A DNA stretch of 64,000 bases, from NCBI RefSeq assembly GCF_029714405.1, contig NZ_CP121650.1, forward strand, positions 6,763,001 to 6,827,000, in the 5' to 3' direction. The position numbers and the translations under genes are program-made. Source of the stretch: Bradyrhizobium sp. CB82. GTDB taxonomy: Bacteria; Pseudomonadota; Alphaproteobacteria; Rhizobiales; Xanthobacteraceae. Under the pieces are notes generated by a model, which was not told the origin of the DNA, searched no databases, and was given only the letters and a program-made list of their open reading frames with translations. Shown here in pieces: positions 25,708-34,463 of this stretch (position 1 is its first letter; the number at the start of each line of letters is the position of its first letter).

Positions 25708-26589
25708 ATGGATCGTCTGGCTTCAATGGAGACGTTCGTGCGGGTGGTCGAAACGGGATCCTTCTCCGGGGCGGCCCGGCAGCTTCGGGTGGGACAACCG
25801 GCGGTCTCGAAGTCGGTCGCGCAACTGGAGGAGTATCTCGGGGTCAAGCTGCTGACGCGCTCGACGCGCGGACTCGCTCCCACGGAAGCTGGGCTCGGTT
25901 ATCTCGAGCGCGCCAGGCGTGCCCTCGAGGAAGCTGCCGAGGCCGAGCTTGCCGCGCGCGGAGCCGGCGCCGGACTGAAGGGCAGACTGCGCATCTGCGC
26001 CGCCGTGACCTTCGCGCGCATCCATCTCATTCCGCTCTTGCCGACATTCCTGGCGCAGCATCCCGAGCTGGAGCTGGAGGTCATTCTTGACGATCGTCAG
26101 ATCGACCTCGTCCAGGAGGGGATCGACGTGGCTCTTCGGATGGGAAAGATGATGGATTCGGCGCTGACTGCTCGCCGGATCGCAAGATGCAAGCGCCTCG
26201 TATTGGGTACCCCTACCTATTTCGATCGCGCGGGCACGCCGTCGACCCCAAGTGAACTCAGCAAGCACCAGGCCGTCGTTTATCTCCAGGGAGAAGGCAG
26301 CATTTGGTCGTTTCGACGCGAAAGCTCCGAATTGGCGGTCACGGTTCAAAGCAGATTGCGGGTAACTGCTGCGGAAGGCGTAAGAGCTGCGGTGCTTGCA
26401 GATGTCGGCCTCACCATCGCGTCGGAATGGATGTTCAGCCCTGAACTACGATCGGGCGCCGTGCGTGCGGTCCTGACGGAATGGAGCCTCCCGGCCCTCG
26501 ACCTCTGGGCCGTGCTTCCTACCGGGCGGGCCACAACGGCCAAGGCCCGTGCGTTCGTGGATTTCTTCGAGCGTACGTTCAACGCATAA
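25708..26589 (+). CDS. LysR-family transcriptional regulator
   Basis: 293 residues: winged HTH (MDRLASMETFVRVVETGSFS, AARQLRVGQPAVSKSVAQLE) and a LysR substrate-binding domain (LRICAAVTFARIHLIPLLPT, IDLVQEGIDVALRMG). It belongs to the CrgA/DmlR-like branch often found near oxidoreductases. It is followed by an exported protein and the peroxiredoxin/old-yellow-enzyme genes on the same strand, a plausible regulon. No T-N11-A site was verified. Confidence 0.92.
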   Translation: MDRLASMETFVRVVETGSFSGAARQLRVGQPAVSKSVAQLEEYLGVKLLTRSTRGLAPTEAGLGYLERARRALEEAAEAELAARGAGAGLKGRLRICAAVTFARIHLIPLLPTFLAQHPELELEVILDDRQIDLVQEGIDVALRMGKMMDSALTARRIARCKRLVLGTPTYFDRAGTPSTPSELSKHQAVVYLQGEGSIWSFRRESSELAVTVQSRLRVTAAEGVRAAVLADVGLTIASEWMFSPELRSGAVRAVLTEWSLPALDLWAVLPTGRATTAKARAFVDFFERTFNA

Positions 26590-26746
26590 CCGAGTAAGCC
26601 GGCCGTTGAAGCAACGAGCGCTGGCGACCGATGAGACGAACGAGCATGTCTTCGATCCCGGCCGGCATTCAGGGTTTCGAGTGAATGAGTACGGTGACAC
26701 CCAACGGAGCTGCTCATCCCGAGCCTCCTGCAAAAGGAGTGTCGCC

Positions 26747-27121
26747 ATGTCCCGCACATCGATCCTGAATCGTTCAATCCGCACCGCCGCCGCAGCCGTC
26801 GTCTTTGCTGGTCTGCTTTCACCGGCAAATGCGGCCTACCAGCAGGATGCTATGAGCGTCTTCCCCAATTTGCCGGTCAGCGCAGGTCACACTAAGGCCG
26901 ACGCGCCGGTTGCGAGGAACCTGTCGGCAGTGCCGACCTCGCGCCTGCCTTGGCTTGCTCCGGTCGGCCATCGTCAACCGCAAAAGGCCGACGCTCCTCA
27001 ATCTGAAGCCGTGTCGGCATGCGAGCGTGAGCAACAGCAGTTCGATCAGGAGCTGGACCGCAAGCTGATCATCTGCAAGGGATGCGGACTGCTGCGCGGC
27101 GATCATTCCAGGGCGGAATAA
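26747..27121 (+). CDS. Small exported protein
   Basis: 124 residues from ATG 26747 (AAAAGGAGTG upstream). Signal peptide: RSIRTAAAAVVFAGLLSPANA. The mature part is hydrophilic and ends with ACEREQQQFDQELDRKLIIC and KGCGLLRGDH, with three Cys that could form disulphides. Periplasmic, function unknown. Confidence 0.7.
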   Translation: MSRTSILNRSIRTAAAAVVFAGLLSPANAAYQQDAMSVFPNLPVSAGHTKADAPVARNLSAVPTSRLPWLAPVGHRQPQKADAPQSEAVSACEREQQQFDQELDRKLIICKGCGLLRGDHSRAE

Positions 27122-27239
27122 GCTCTAGTCCGACGTGCCCGCTACCTCGTACGGCGGTCTCCTTTAGCTTTCTACGTGTGAGTTCAACGAAACGGACGGC
27201 GCCGCCGTCCTTCACGCAAAAGCCCAAAGGAGAACCGTC

Positions 27240-27914
27240 ATGTCGCTTCAAGCCAAGCTCGATGCCTTCAAAGCCGACTTCGAAGCCGGAAAGCCACCCT
27301 ACAATGTTCCTCGCTCCGTCATCGAAACGATGCACCGCGCCACGGCAGAATTGATCGAGTCGGGGGCCGCCCAGCGTGCCAAAAAGGCCGGTGATGTCGC
27401 CCCTTCCTTCTCGCTGAGGGATCCCGAGGGCAATGTGGTCAATTCCGCCGAACTCCTGAAGCGCGGCCCGCTGGTGCTCAGCTTCTACCGCGGTGTCTGG
27501 TGCCCCTACTGCAACATGGAGTTGCAGGCGCTCGAAGCCGCCAAGCCGGAGTTCGACAGGTACGGCGCTTCGCTCATCGCGATCTCGCCGCAGACTGCTC
27601 CGAACAGCCGCAAGTCGGTGCGCCAGAACAAGCTGTCCTTTCCGATCCTGTCGGACACGAAGGGCAAGGTCGGCGCCGCGTTCGGGCTGCGCTTCGACCT
27701 GCCCGACTATCTGGTCGAGCTCTACAAGCAGCTCAAGAACGATCTGCCGACGTTCAACGACGACCCGAGCTGGACCCTGCCGATGCCGGCCCGCTACGTC
27801 ATCGGACAGGACGGCGTCATCCTCTATTCCGAAGTGAACCCTGACTACACCTGCCGGCCGGAGCCTGAAGATATGATCCCGGTCCTCCAGCGGGCGGCGG
27901 CCGTCAAGGTGTGA
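27240..27914 (+). CDS. Peroxiredoxin-like (AhpC/TSA family) protein
   Basis: 224 residues. Thioredoxin-fold motif VLSFYRGVWCPYCNMELQAL, with a CxxC where AhpC-type peroxiredoxins keep one peroxidatic Cys, then AISPQTAPNSRKSVRQNKLS and FPILSDTKGKVGAAFGLRF. This WCPYC subfamily is usually annotated AhpC/TSA. It would reduce peroxides or act as a thiol reductase in the cytoplasm. A strong inverted repeat 12 bp after its stop suggests transcription ends or attenuates before the old yellow enzyme gene. Confidence 0.88.
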   Translation: MSLQAKLDAFKADFEAGKPPYNVPRSVIETMHRATAELIESGAAQRAKKAGDVAPSFSLRDPEGNVVNSAELLKRGPLVLSFYRGVWCPYCNMELQALEAAKPEFDRYGASLIAISPQTAPNSRKSVRQNKLSFPILSDTKGKVGAAFGLRFDLPDYLVELYKQLKNDLPTFNDDPSWTLPMPARYVIGQDGVILYSEVNPDYTCRPEPEDMIPVLQRAAAVKV

Positions 27915-27925
27915 CGGCACATGAG

Positions 27926-27957
27926 GCGGCCGGTGGGGCGCAATGACCACCGGCCGC
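27926..27957 (+). terminator. Stem-loop after the peroxiredoxin gene
   Basis: A perfect 11-bp inverted repeat, GCGGCCGGTGG and CCACCGGCCGC, separated by 10 nt. No T-run follows, so it may be an attenuator or RNA-stabilising hairpin rather than a classical terminator. Confidence 0.55.
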
Positions 27958-27994
27958 TGTCCTTCCACTCAAGCTCCCCAACAGGAACATACCC

Positions 27995-29095
27995 ATGTCC
28001 AAGCTGTTCACGCCGACCCAGGTCGGCCCTTACCGTTTGTCCCATCGCGTCGTGATGGCGCCCTTGACGCGGATGCGCTCTGACCCCGGCGACATCCCGA
28101 GCGAGCTGATGGTCGAATACTACAAGCAGCGCACGACCAAGGGCGGGCTGATCATCTCCGAAGCGTCGCCGGTCTCGATCCGCGGCAACGGCTATGCCGG
28201 TGCGCCCGGCATCTACTCGGACACTCAGATCGCGGGATGGCAGCGCGTCACCGACGCGGTCCACGCCAAGGGCGGCCGCATCTTCCAGCAATTGTGGCAC
28301 GTCGGCCGGCAGTCGCATGTCGACTTGCAGCCGAACGGGGACGCGCCGGTCGCGCCCTCCGCCATCGCGGCCCATGGCTATGCGTACTCCAAACGCGGCG
28401 AAGTTCCGTTCTCGATGCCCCGCGCGCTCGCGCTGCATGAGATCCCCGCCATCATCGAAGAGTTTCGGTCGGGCGCCGAGCGGGCGCTGCGCGCGGGCTT
28501 CGATGGCGTCGAAATCCATGGCGCGAACGGCTACCTGCCCGACCAGTTCCTCCAGGACGGAACGAACAAGAGGACTGACGAATACGGCGGCCCCATCGAA
28601 AACCGCGCCCGCTTCATGCTGGAGGTAACGCAGGCCGCCATCTCGGTCTGGGGAGCCGATCGCGTCGGCGTGCGCATCGCACCGAGCGGCACCTACGGAT
28701 CCATGTCGGACAGCGATCCGGCGGCGACGTTCGGCTACGTGACGACGCAGCTTGACCGCCTGGGCATCGCCTACCTCCACGTTGTTGAGCCGCGCATCAA
28801 GGGCACCGAGGAGATCTCGCATGGCCGGGCGCCGATCGCCGCTCAGCATCTGCGGCCGAAGTTCTCACGGACTCTGATCGCGGCTGGCGGCTTCACCCCG
28901 GCCTCCGCGGAAGCCGTCGTCACCTTCGGCGACGCCGACCTCGTCGCCTTCGGTCGTCACTTCATCTCGAACCCGGATCTGCCGGAGCGCATCCGCCAGG
29001 GCTTGCCGCTGAGCCGTTACGACCGGTCGACCTTCTACGGCGGCGACGCGCGCGGCTACACGGACTACCCGACCGCAGAGGCGGCAGCGGCCTAA
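27995..29095 (+). CDS. Old yellow enzyme family alkene reductase (NemA-like)
   Basis: 366 residues, the usual length. TIM-barrel FMN oxidoreductase motifs: LFTPTQVGPYRLSHRVVMAP, LTRMRSDPGD, FQQLWHVGRQSHVDL, then GFDGVEIHGANGYLPDQFL containing the substrate-binding His/Asn pair, and ENRARFMLEVTQA. It would reduce electrophilic C=C bonds (enals, maleimides) or nitro compounds with NAD(P)H. Neighbouring peroxiredoxin, AhpD-like and DUF417 genes suggest an electrophile/oxidant stress set. Confidence 0.93.
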   Translation: MSKLFTPTQVGPYRLSHRVVMAPLTRMRSDPGDIPSELMVEYYKQRTTKGGLIISEASPVSIRGNGYAGAPGIYSDTQIAGWQRVTDAVHAKGGRIFQQLWHVGRQSHVDLQPNGDAPVAPSAIAAHGYAYSKRGEVPFSMPRALALHEIPAIIEEFRSGAERALRAGFDGVEIHGANGYLPDQFLQDGTNKRTDEYGGPIENRARFMLEVTQAAISVWGADRVGVRIAPSGTYGSMSDSDPAATFGYVTTQLDRLGIAYLHVVEPRIKGTEEISHGRAPIAAQHLRPKFSRTLIAAGGFTPASAEAVVTFGDADLVAFGRHFISNPDLPERIRQGLPLSRYDRSTFYGGDARGYTDYPTAEAAAA

Positions 29096-29111
29096 ACCTT
29101 GGTCGCCTCGC

Positions 29112-30167
29112 TCATGGCTGGGCCAGCGAGGGCACATCGCGGTCCCTCGCGGGCCTACGCTCGCCAACGGTATCAGCTTCAATGACCTTCGCCGGATCCG
29201 CATCGGCTGGAGCTGCCGGCCTTGCGAATATGTCCCGACCCGACGGCTCCTGCATCTTGCGCCACCGCGCCGGAGTGACGCCCATGTGGCTCCTGAAGGC
29301 GCGTTGGAAGGCGGCTTCAGATTGGTACCCCACCCCCTCCGCCACGGCGCCCGTCGAAACAGACGACCTCCTCAACTCGTTGGCCGCGAGCGTCATCCGG
29401 ATGTCGGTCAGAAGATCGGAGGCCGACCGCCCGAGCTTGGCCTGGAATTGCCGGGCGAGCGTGGCGCGCGACAAGTTGCACAGGCGCGCCAGGTCGGGCA
29501 GCGACCATGCGCGCGCAGGCTCGTTGAAGAGAGCCGCCACGGCCGGCGCAAGGCGCGGATGACCGGCAAGTGCGAGGAGACCACGCGGTGCATCCTCGGC
29601 CTCGCTTGCGAGCCGCAGCACCAGCGCAAACATTGCGGTCGACAGCGCATTCAGCATCGCACGGCCGCCGAGATGATGGTTCGCCGACTCGCCGCGCATC
29701 AGGGCGACAAGACCGGCGAGCTGTGCGGCGTTGTCTCCTTCGTCCGGACCGCGGGCATGCACGACCAGGCGAGGCGGCAGGTAGGTGCGCAGCAGGCGAT
29801 CGTGCGGAGGCGCGATCGCGAAATGCCCGCAAAGGAGATCGAGCCGCTCTCCTTTGCCGGTATTCTCGCTGATGATCAGATTGAGCTCCTGGCGATTGCG
29901 CGCTGGCTTCGGCCGAGCGCCGCCGCCGTCATGCATGACATGGTGCGGATTGCCCGGCAGCAGCAGGATATCCCCGGTCTGGAGCCGCAGCGGCTTGCCG
30001 CCGGCCGGGTCCTCCAATACCGCCGAGCCACCGACGACCGCGTGATAGGGGATCTCATTCGCCTCGCCCGGCCCTTGATCGATCCGCCATGGCGCGCCGT
30101 AGGAGCAGCGCAGATCGAGCCGCCCGCGCACCGGCATCATCTCGAACAACCTGCTGAGCCAATCCAT
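29112..30167 (-). CDS. AraC-family regulator with cupin sensor
   Basis: 351 residues from ATG 30167. N-terminal cupin (YHAVVGGSAVLEDPAGGKPL, LRLQTGDILLLPGNPHHVMH) as in the cupin_6 group, then a C-terminal AraC double HTH (SLPDLARLCNLSRATLARQF; GVGYQSEAAFQRAFRSHMGV). It is convergent with the old yellow enzyme gene and divergent from the AhpD-like/DUF417 pair, so it is the natural regulator of the latter. Arg/Asp-rich tail after residue 315. Confidence 0.9.
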   Translation of the reverse strand: MDWLSRLFEMMPVRGRLDLRCSYGAPWRIDQGPGEANEIPYHAVVGGSAVLEDPAGGKPLRLQTGDILLLPGNPHHVMHDGGGARPKPARNRQELNLIISENTGKGERLDLLCGHFAIAPPHDRLLRTYLPPRLVVHARGPDEGDNAAQLAGLVALMRGESANHHLGGRAMLNALSTAMFALVLRLASEAEDAPRGLLALAGHPRLAPAVAALFNEPARAWSLPDLARLCNLSRATLARQFQAKLGRSASDLLTDIRMTLAANELRRSSVSTGAVAEGVGYQSEAAFQRAFRSHMGVTPARWRKMQEPSGRDIFARPAAPADADPAKVIEADTVGERRPARDRDVPSLAQP

Positions 30168-30298
30168 GCCGACCTCCCTGACGGACTGCTTTTGAGACGA
30201 TAGAGCATATAGTCGAGCTTTCTCGACATTCAACGTCTCGCCAGACGCTCATACTGTCACTCCGCAATCGTTCACCAACCCCAACAAGGAGTGCCACC

Positions 30299-30835
30299 AT
30301 GTCTCGTCTTTCCGTTCCCAATCTCGAATCCGATGCCGGTCCGTCCGGCCAAGTCTACGCGCAGATCAAGAAGGCGATCGGCAGCGTGCCGAACACCTTC
30401 GCGGCCATCGCCGCCCATGGCCCTGCTGCGCTCAAGTCGGTCCTCGCCGCTGACGCCGTGCTCGCGTCCGGCTCGCTCAGCAAGCGCGACCAGGAAACCA
30501 TCAAGCTGATCATCAGTGGTGTCGCTGGCTGCGATTACTGTGTGGCCGCGCACAGCCTGCTCGGGAAGCTCGCAGGATTGAAGCCCGACGAGTTGAAGAA
30601 CATCCGCGATGGCAAGCCCACAGGCGATGCCAAGCGCGATGCATTGGCCCGCTTCGTCCGCAAGCTCGCGGAGACCAGCGGCACCGTCAGCGATGAGGAG
30701 TTCGCGACGATCACGGCCGCCGGCTACAGCGACACCCAGCTCGTCGAGATCAGCCTTGCTTTCGCAACCACCGTCTTCACCAACGTCTTCAACCGCATCA
30801 ACGACACCGAGATTGACTTCCCCGCCGTCGCATGA
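30299..30835 (+). CDS. AhpD-like carboxymuconolactone decarboxylase-family protein
   Basis: 178 residues. The key motif GVAGCDYCVAAHSLLGK has the CxxC...H arrangement of AhpD-type alkylhydroperoxidases. An N-terminal AIAAHGPAALKSVLAA segment is typical of the peroxidase-related subgroup. It would act as a disulphide-based peroxidase or reductase. AAGGAG precedes the start. Same direction as and 47 bp upstream of the DUF417 gene: an operon. Confidence 0.9.
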   Translation: MSRLSVPNLESDAGPSGQVYAQIKKAIGSVPNTFAAIAAHGPAALKSVLAADAVLASGSLSKRDQETIKLIISGVAGCDYCVAAHSLLGKLAGLKPDELKNIRDGKPTGDAKRDALARFVRKLAETSGTVSDEEFATITAAGYSDTQLVEISLAFATTVFTNVFNRINDTEIDFPAVA

Positions 30836-30882
30836 AGCGACCGAGCGATCCGTCAGATCTTTAGCATGAAAGGATCACGACC

Positions 30883-31389
30883 ATGACTACGCTTTCCACC
30901 ACCGCCCCCAATCCGCTCGTCCGTGCGCTGTACAACTCCGGCCTGCTGGCCGAAGACCTCGACTACCACGTCGTCCGGGCCTCGATGGTGATCATGTTCG
31001 CCTTCTTCGGTTACCAGAAGTGGTTTCCGTATGAGTTCGAACGACTGGTCCCGTTCATCAGCAACGGGCCGCTGATCTGGTGGCTCTATCCGGTCTTCGG
31101 CCACGCTGGCGCCAGCTATTTCCTGGGCGTTTCCGAATGGACGTTCGGGACCCTGCTGCTCGCGGGCTTCTGGGACAAGCGGCTCGGCGTTCTTGGCGCG
31201 CTCGGCTCGACCGGCACCTTCATCGCGACGGTCACGATCATTCCCTTCATGCCGGAGGGATGGGACGTCGCTGCGGGAGGCTTCCCGGCGATGACGGGCA
31301 ACGTGCCCTTTCTGATGAAGGACGTCGTTCTGCTCGCCGTCTCGCTCTACCTCCTGAGGCAGGACGTGGTTCGCCTGACGCGCCAATGA
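30883..31389 (+). CDS. DUF417 (YkgB/RclC-like) membrane protein
   Basis: 168 residues, four hydrophobic helices. FAFFGYQKWFPYEFERLVPF, ISNGPLIWWLYPVFG and SGTFIA/TIIPFMPEGWD-like segments match DUF417. The enterobacterial relative RclC belongs to a reactive-chlorine response. Pairing with an AhpD-like gene and a cupin-AraC regulator is seen in many proteobacteria and supports an oxidant-response role. Confidence 0.88.
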   Translation: MTTLSTTAPNPLVRALYNSGLLAEDLDYHVVRASMVIMFAFFGYQKWFPYEFERLVPFISNGPLIWWLYPVFGHAGASYFLGVSEWTFGTLLLAGFWDKRLGVLGALGSTGTFIATVTIIPFMPEGWDVAAGGFPAMTGNVPFLMKDVVLLAVSLYLLRQDVVRLTRQ

Positions 31390-31412
31390 CGCAACCTCTG
31401 CAGGGTGAGGTC

Positions 31413-31443
31413 ATCGCCGGCGAGCTTGCCACTCGCCGGCGAT
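31413..31443 (+). terminator. Stem-loop after DUF417
   Basis: A perfect 12-bp inverted repeat ATCGCCGGCGAG and CTCGCCGGCGAT with a 7-nt loop, 24 bp past the DUF417 stop. There is no T-tract, but the strength and position support transcription end or mRNA stabilisation. Confidence 0.6.
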
Positions 31444-32299
31444 CGCGCAAGACCGAATTGAAGCTCAGCGGGGTAGTGGCACCAAAGCGAAGCGCAAAAG
31501 AGCTAGAAAGATTTAGGCTGAGGTCGTAGCGGTATGGATAAGGCGCGCCGCCGAAGCAAAATCAGTTGGCGGTTCGAGCACAACCACATTCACGCCCTCG
31601 CAATACTGTACCGACCCGTATTTAATCGCACTGAAACCGGCATGCCGCGCACTCGGCGACAACCTCGTAAAGACGTAGTCGATCCCACCCTTCTGATTTT
31701 CTCGGGGCTGCGCATAGGGCTGAGCGCGCAAGGCACTGAATGACCTCCTCATCGTCGTCGCCGACATCGTCGGAGATCATCAGGTCCAGCACCTTGCATG
31801 GCAGATCGAGCTCGATCTCGGCGATGGATATCGGGTCGGATGCGCGCATTTCTCCCCGAACAGTCTTAGGAGAATCGGCCAGATAGAGCTTCGAATGGCC
31901 AGCATGATTATAGCGACCTTCGGCAACCCTGGCGGCGGGCGGCGGACCAAAATCGGTAAGCGTTGGTGAAACCGAAACATCGCGAGCCATCCGCCCACGA
32001 TATCATATCGAATTGACCGGGAGCGTTTCCGCGACAGCGGCTTTTCGCTTGACGACTTCGAAGACTTTCGCAGCGAAGGGATGGCTCAGGAGCAGGAATG
32101 GTGAAGTTCGTGCGAGTTCGGCGATGGAACTGAGATGAAATTCGTTTACCTTTAATGGGTGTTCGAAAATGTAGAACATTCCGTCGAGCACGGCGCAACA
32201 GTTCGGGCATTTGAGCTCTTTGGCAAAGAATTCGATCTCTTCGGGGTAGAAGGCATCCTGAATGCGGCTCTGGCTTAGGAAATAACAGATCTTACCCGA

Positions 32300-33725
32300 G
32301 GGGATGTCCCGGGTTCTGTTGAATTTCTGAAGAGGTCGGCGTTGCCCACCTTGAGCCGGTAGGCTCGGGGTGCTGATTCCACAAAGGAGAGCAACGCCAT
32401 GACGAGAGATATCACACCGGCTGGTTGGCCGGCGACCGGGGCTGTGGACGAAGCGTTTGCAGAAGTGCGGGCGAGCTTCGATCGGTTCTGCCTTGCGGCA
32501 GGGATCGAGGCGCTCGGCACGATGATGGAGGCGGATGTCACGGCGGCCTGCGGGCCGCGCCACGGTCGCGACGCGGCGCGGCGGGCGCACCGTTGGGGCC
32601 GAACGCGGGGACGGATCGGCTTCCACGGCGGCAAGATCGAGGTCGAGCGCCCGCGGGTCCGGGGCGTGGACGGCCGCGAGGTCACGATCCCGAGCTGGGA
32701 AACGGCGGCGGAGGAGGACTGGCTCGGTCGCTGGGCGATGAACCTGATGCTGATCAATGTGTCGACGCGCCGGTTCGGCCGCGCTGTCCGGCTGCCCGAG
32801 GGTGACGTGCCGGCACCGCCCGGATCGGGGGTTTCGAAGTCGGCGGCCTCGCGGAGGTTCGTAGCGCTGTCGGCGGCGCGGCTGGCCGACTTCATGGCTG
32901 CCGATCTGTCCGCGCTCGACCTTCTGGTGGTCCAAATCGACGGGCTGCATCTCGGCGACGATCTCGTGCTGGTGGCCGCGATCGGGGTTGACGGCGAAGG
33001 CAACAAGCATCCGCTGGCGCTGGTGGAAGGGGCGACCGAGAACGCCGCAACGGTTCAGGCCCTGCTGGACAACCTGGTCTCGCGCGGGCTCGACCCGACG
33101 GTGCCAAGACTGTTCATCGCCGACGGCGCGAAGGCGTTGTCGAAGGCGATCCGCCGCACCTTCGGTTCGGCCGCTGCGATCCAGCGCTGCCAGATCCACA
33201 AGGCGCGCAACATCATGGAACGCCTGCCGAAAGAGCATCATGCGGCCACCCGTCGGGTGCTGCGCCAGGCCTGGGAGCTCGATGACGCCGACAAGGCTGA
33301 AAAATTGATCCGCAATCTCGCGCGTCGACTCGACCAGCAATGGCCCGGCGTAGCGGCCAGCATCCTCGAAGGCCTCGACGAAATCCTGACTGTCGTCCGG
33401 TTGAAGCTGCCGAAGGAGCTTCGTCGATCGCTCGCTTGTACCAACATCGCCGAGAACATGATGGGCACCATTCGCCGCGTCACGCGCAACGTCAAACGCT
33501 GGCGGGATGCCGGCATGGCCTTGCGATGGGTCGCGGCCGGCATGATCGAGGCCAACAAGGGCTTCCGACGATTGAAGGCGCATAAGCAATTGTCGGTTTT
33601 GCGTGCGGCCCTTCAAGCTCGCCACAATCGCATGACGATCAACGTTGCCCACGTCACGAGGGCCGCGTAACATTCATTCCGGCAACGTCGGCCCGACGTA
33701 GTTCAACAGCGATCGGGACATCCCC
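32300..33725 (+). mobile_element. Complete IS256-family insertion sequence
   Basis: Imperfect terminal inverted repeats: GGGGATGTCCCGGGTTCTGT at the left end and GGGGATGTCCCGATCGCTGT reading in from the right. The flanks carry a perfect 9-bp direct repeat CTTACCCGA (32291-32299 and 33726-33734). A single intact transposase gene fills it. The family is known to make 8-9 bp duplications. Confidence 0.93.
32399..33670 (+). CDS. IS256-family (mutator-type) transposase
   Basis: 423 residues. Conserved regions: EVERPRVRGVDGREVTIPSW, VVQIDGLHLGDDLVLVAAIG (first catalytic Asp), LFIADGAKALSKAIRRTFG (second), IQRCQIHKARNIMERLP and the C-terminal LACTNIAENMMGTIRRVTRN with the catalytic Glu. Full length and open, so likely active. 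It starts about 100 bp inside the left end. Confidence 0.95.
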   Translation: MTRDITPAGWPATGAVDEAFAEVRASFDRFCLAAGIEALGTMMEADVTAACGPRHGRDAARRAHRWGRTRGRIGFHGGKIEVERPRVRGVDGREVTIPSWETAAEEDWLGRWAMNLMLINVSTRRFGRAVRLPEGDVPAPPGSGVSKSAASRRFVALSAARLADFMAADLSALDLLVVQIDGLHLGDDLVLVAAIGVDGEGNKHPLALVEGATENAATVQALLDNLVSRGLDPTVPRLFIADGAKALSKAIRRTFGSAAAIQRCQIHKARNIMERLPKEHHAATRRVLRQAWELDDADKAEKLIRNLARRLDQQWPGVAASILEGLDEILTVVRLKLPKELRRSLACTNIAENMMGTIRRVTRNVKRWRDAGMALRWVAAGMIEANKGFRRLKAHKQLSVLRAALQARHNRMTINVAHVTRAA

Positions 33726-33933
33726 CTTACCCGAAGTGAGGAACCGTTTATCTCGTGCTGCGGTGCCGGGCCATTCGCGACAAAGTCGTCGTTCGTCGTA
33801 ACAGTGCTCGCAACACGAAATTCGTGAATCGAATAGTGCTCAAGATCGCGATCAAAATATTCGTTGAAGATACCCTGTCGTTCATCCATCGTATTGGTGG
33901 AGAAATGCTTGCTCCGCGCGGTTCCTCCTTAAG

Positions 33934-34463
33934 CTATGGCTTTGCTGCCGCTTCACGCAGGCAGGCGTCAATCTCAAGCAGGAGGTCGCTTACAGCCTTA
34001 TCCTCTACACCAGCACCCTCCAGGTGCTCGGCGACGCTGCGAGCGTATTCTACGCCGTTACTGCGCGTGCCTTTAGCCCGGATCGCCATCTCAGCCAATT
34101 CGCGCAAATTGTCATATTTTATAATCCGCTTCCCCTCATAGATCGGCACAAGTGGGTGATGGAGTTGCCGCCCGGCAGGTGAACCGTCCGTTCTCGTAAG
34201 GGAAAACTTTTTCCTTCGCGCTCCAGCAAGTCGGCCAGGATCGTGTCGCGTTGCTCGTCATCGAACTCAAAGGCGACGCCCTGGCACTCACCGTTTGAGG
34301 TAATAATCCGTAGCGTCGGGGCAGGATGTTCGCGTGTTCCGCGGCTCTCGATGGAACCTTTGTCGAAGGATCGCGAGTAAGCCGGGCTGCGAAATTTGCA
34401 GCGATAGGCGGTTTCCCAGCCATCGGCCATAAGCGAACCGTAAGCGAAGACCCAAAATGTCAT
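33934..34463 (-). pseudogene. Frameshifted gamma-glutamylcyclotransferase (ChaC-like)
   Basis: From ATG 34463: MTFWVFAYGSLMADGWETAY (the YGSL substrate-binding motif), then GTREHPAPTLRI and a Glu-containing stretch. Near 34.17 kb the frame breaks; the other frame continues LVPIYEGKRIIKYDNLRELA EMAIRAKGT and GVEYARSVAEHL, the normal C-terminus. Joined length would be about 176 residues, right for the family, which cleaves gamma-glutamyl amides such as glutathione. A single one-base change kills it, unless it is a sequence error. Confidence 0.75.

Larger units (their letters stand above)
31513..33889 (-). pseudogene. RES-domain gene, destroyed by IS256-type insertion and point changes
   Basis: Reading the minus strand: MDERQGIFNEYFDRDLEHYS (33889 on) is a probable N-terminus. 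The IS256-family element interrupts it. After the insertion the frame gives RIQDAFYPEEIEFFAKELKC PNC and ends NSI at an in-frame TGA (32001-32003). The same frame resumes YRGRMARDVSVSPTLTDFGP and RYNHAGHSKLYLADSPKTV, the RES core. Another shift near 31.7 kb is needed for DYVFTRL...GFSAIKYGSVQYCEGVNVVV at the end. RES proteins are often NAD-degrading toxins, but no Xre-type antitoxin partner is seen here. The frames on the two sides of the IS also differ by one base. Not functional. Confidence 0.75.

Noticed and set aside
23957..25855. A 632-codon open frame on the plus strand
   Set aside because: It lies antisense to the patatin gene, whose motifs are complete. The plus-strand product has no domain and is an overlap artefact of GC-rich coding sequence.
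32001..32003. In-frame TGA in the RES-domain gene (and another in the DUF2285 gene) as possible selenocysteine codons
   Set aside because: Neither protein family uses selenocysteine, and both genes carry additional frameshifts, so these are nonsense changes.
32003..33673. A 556-codon open frame on the minus strand
   Set aside because: Most of it is antisense to the IS256-family transposase. Only its last ~95 codons are real sequence, part of the broken RES-domain gene.
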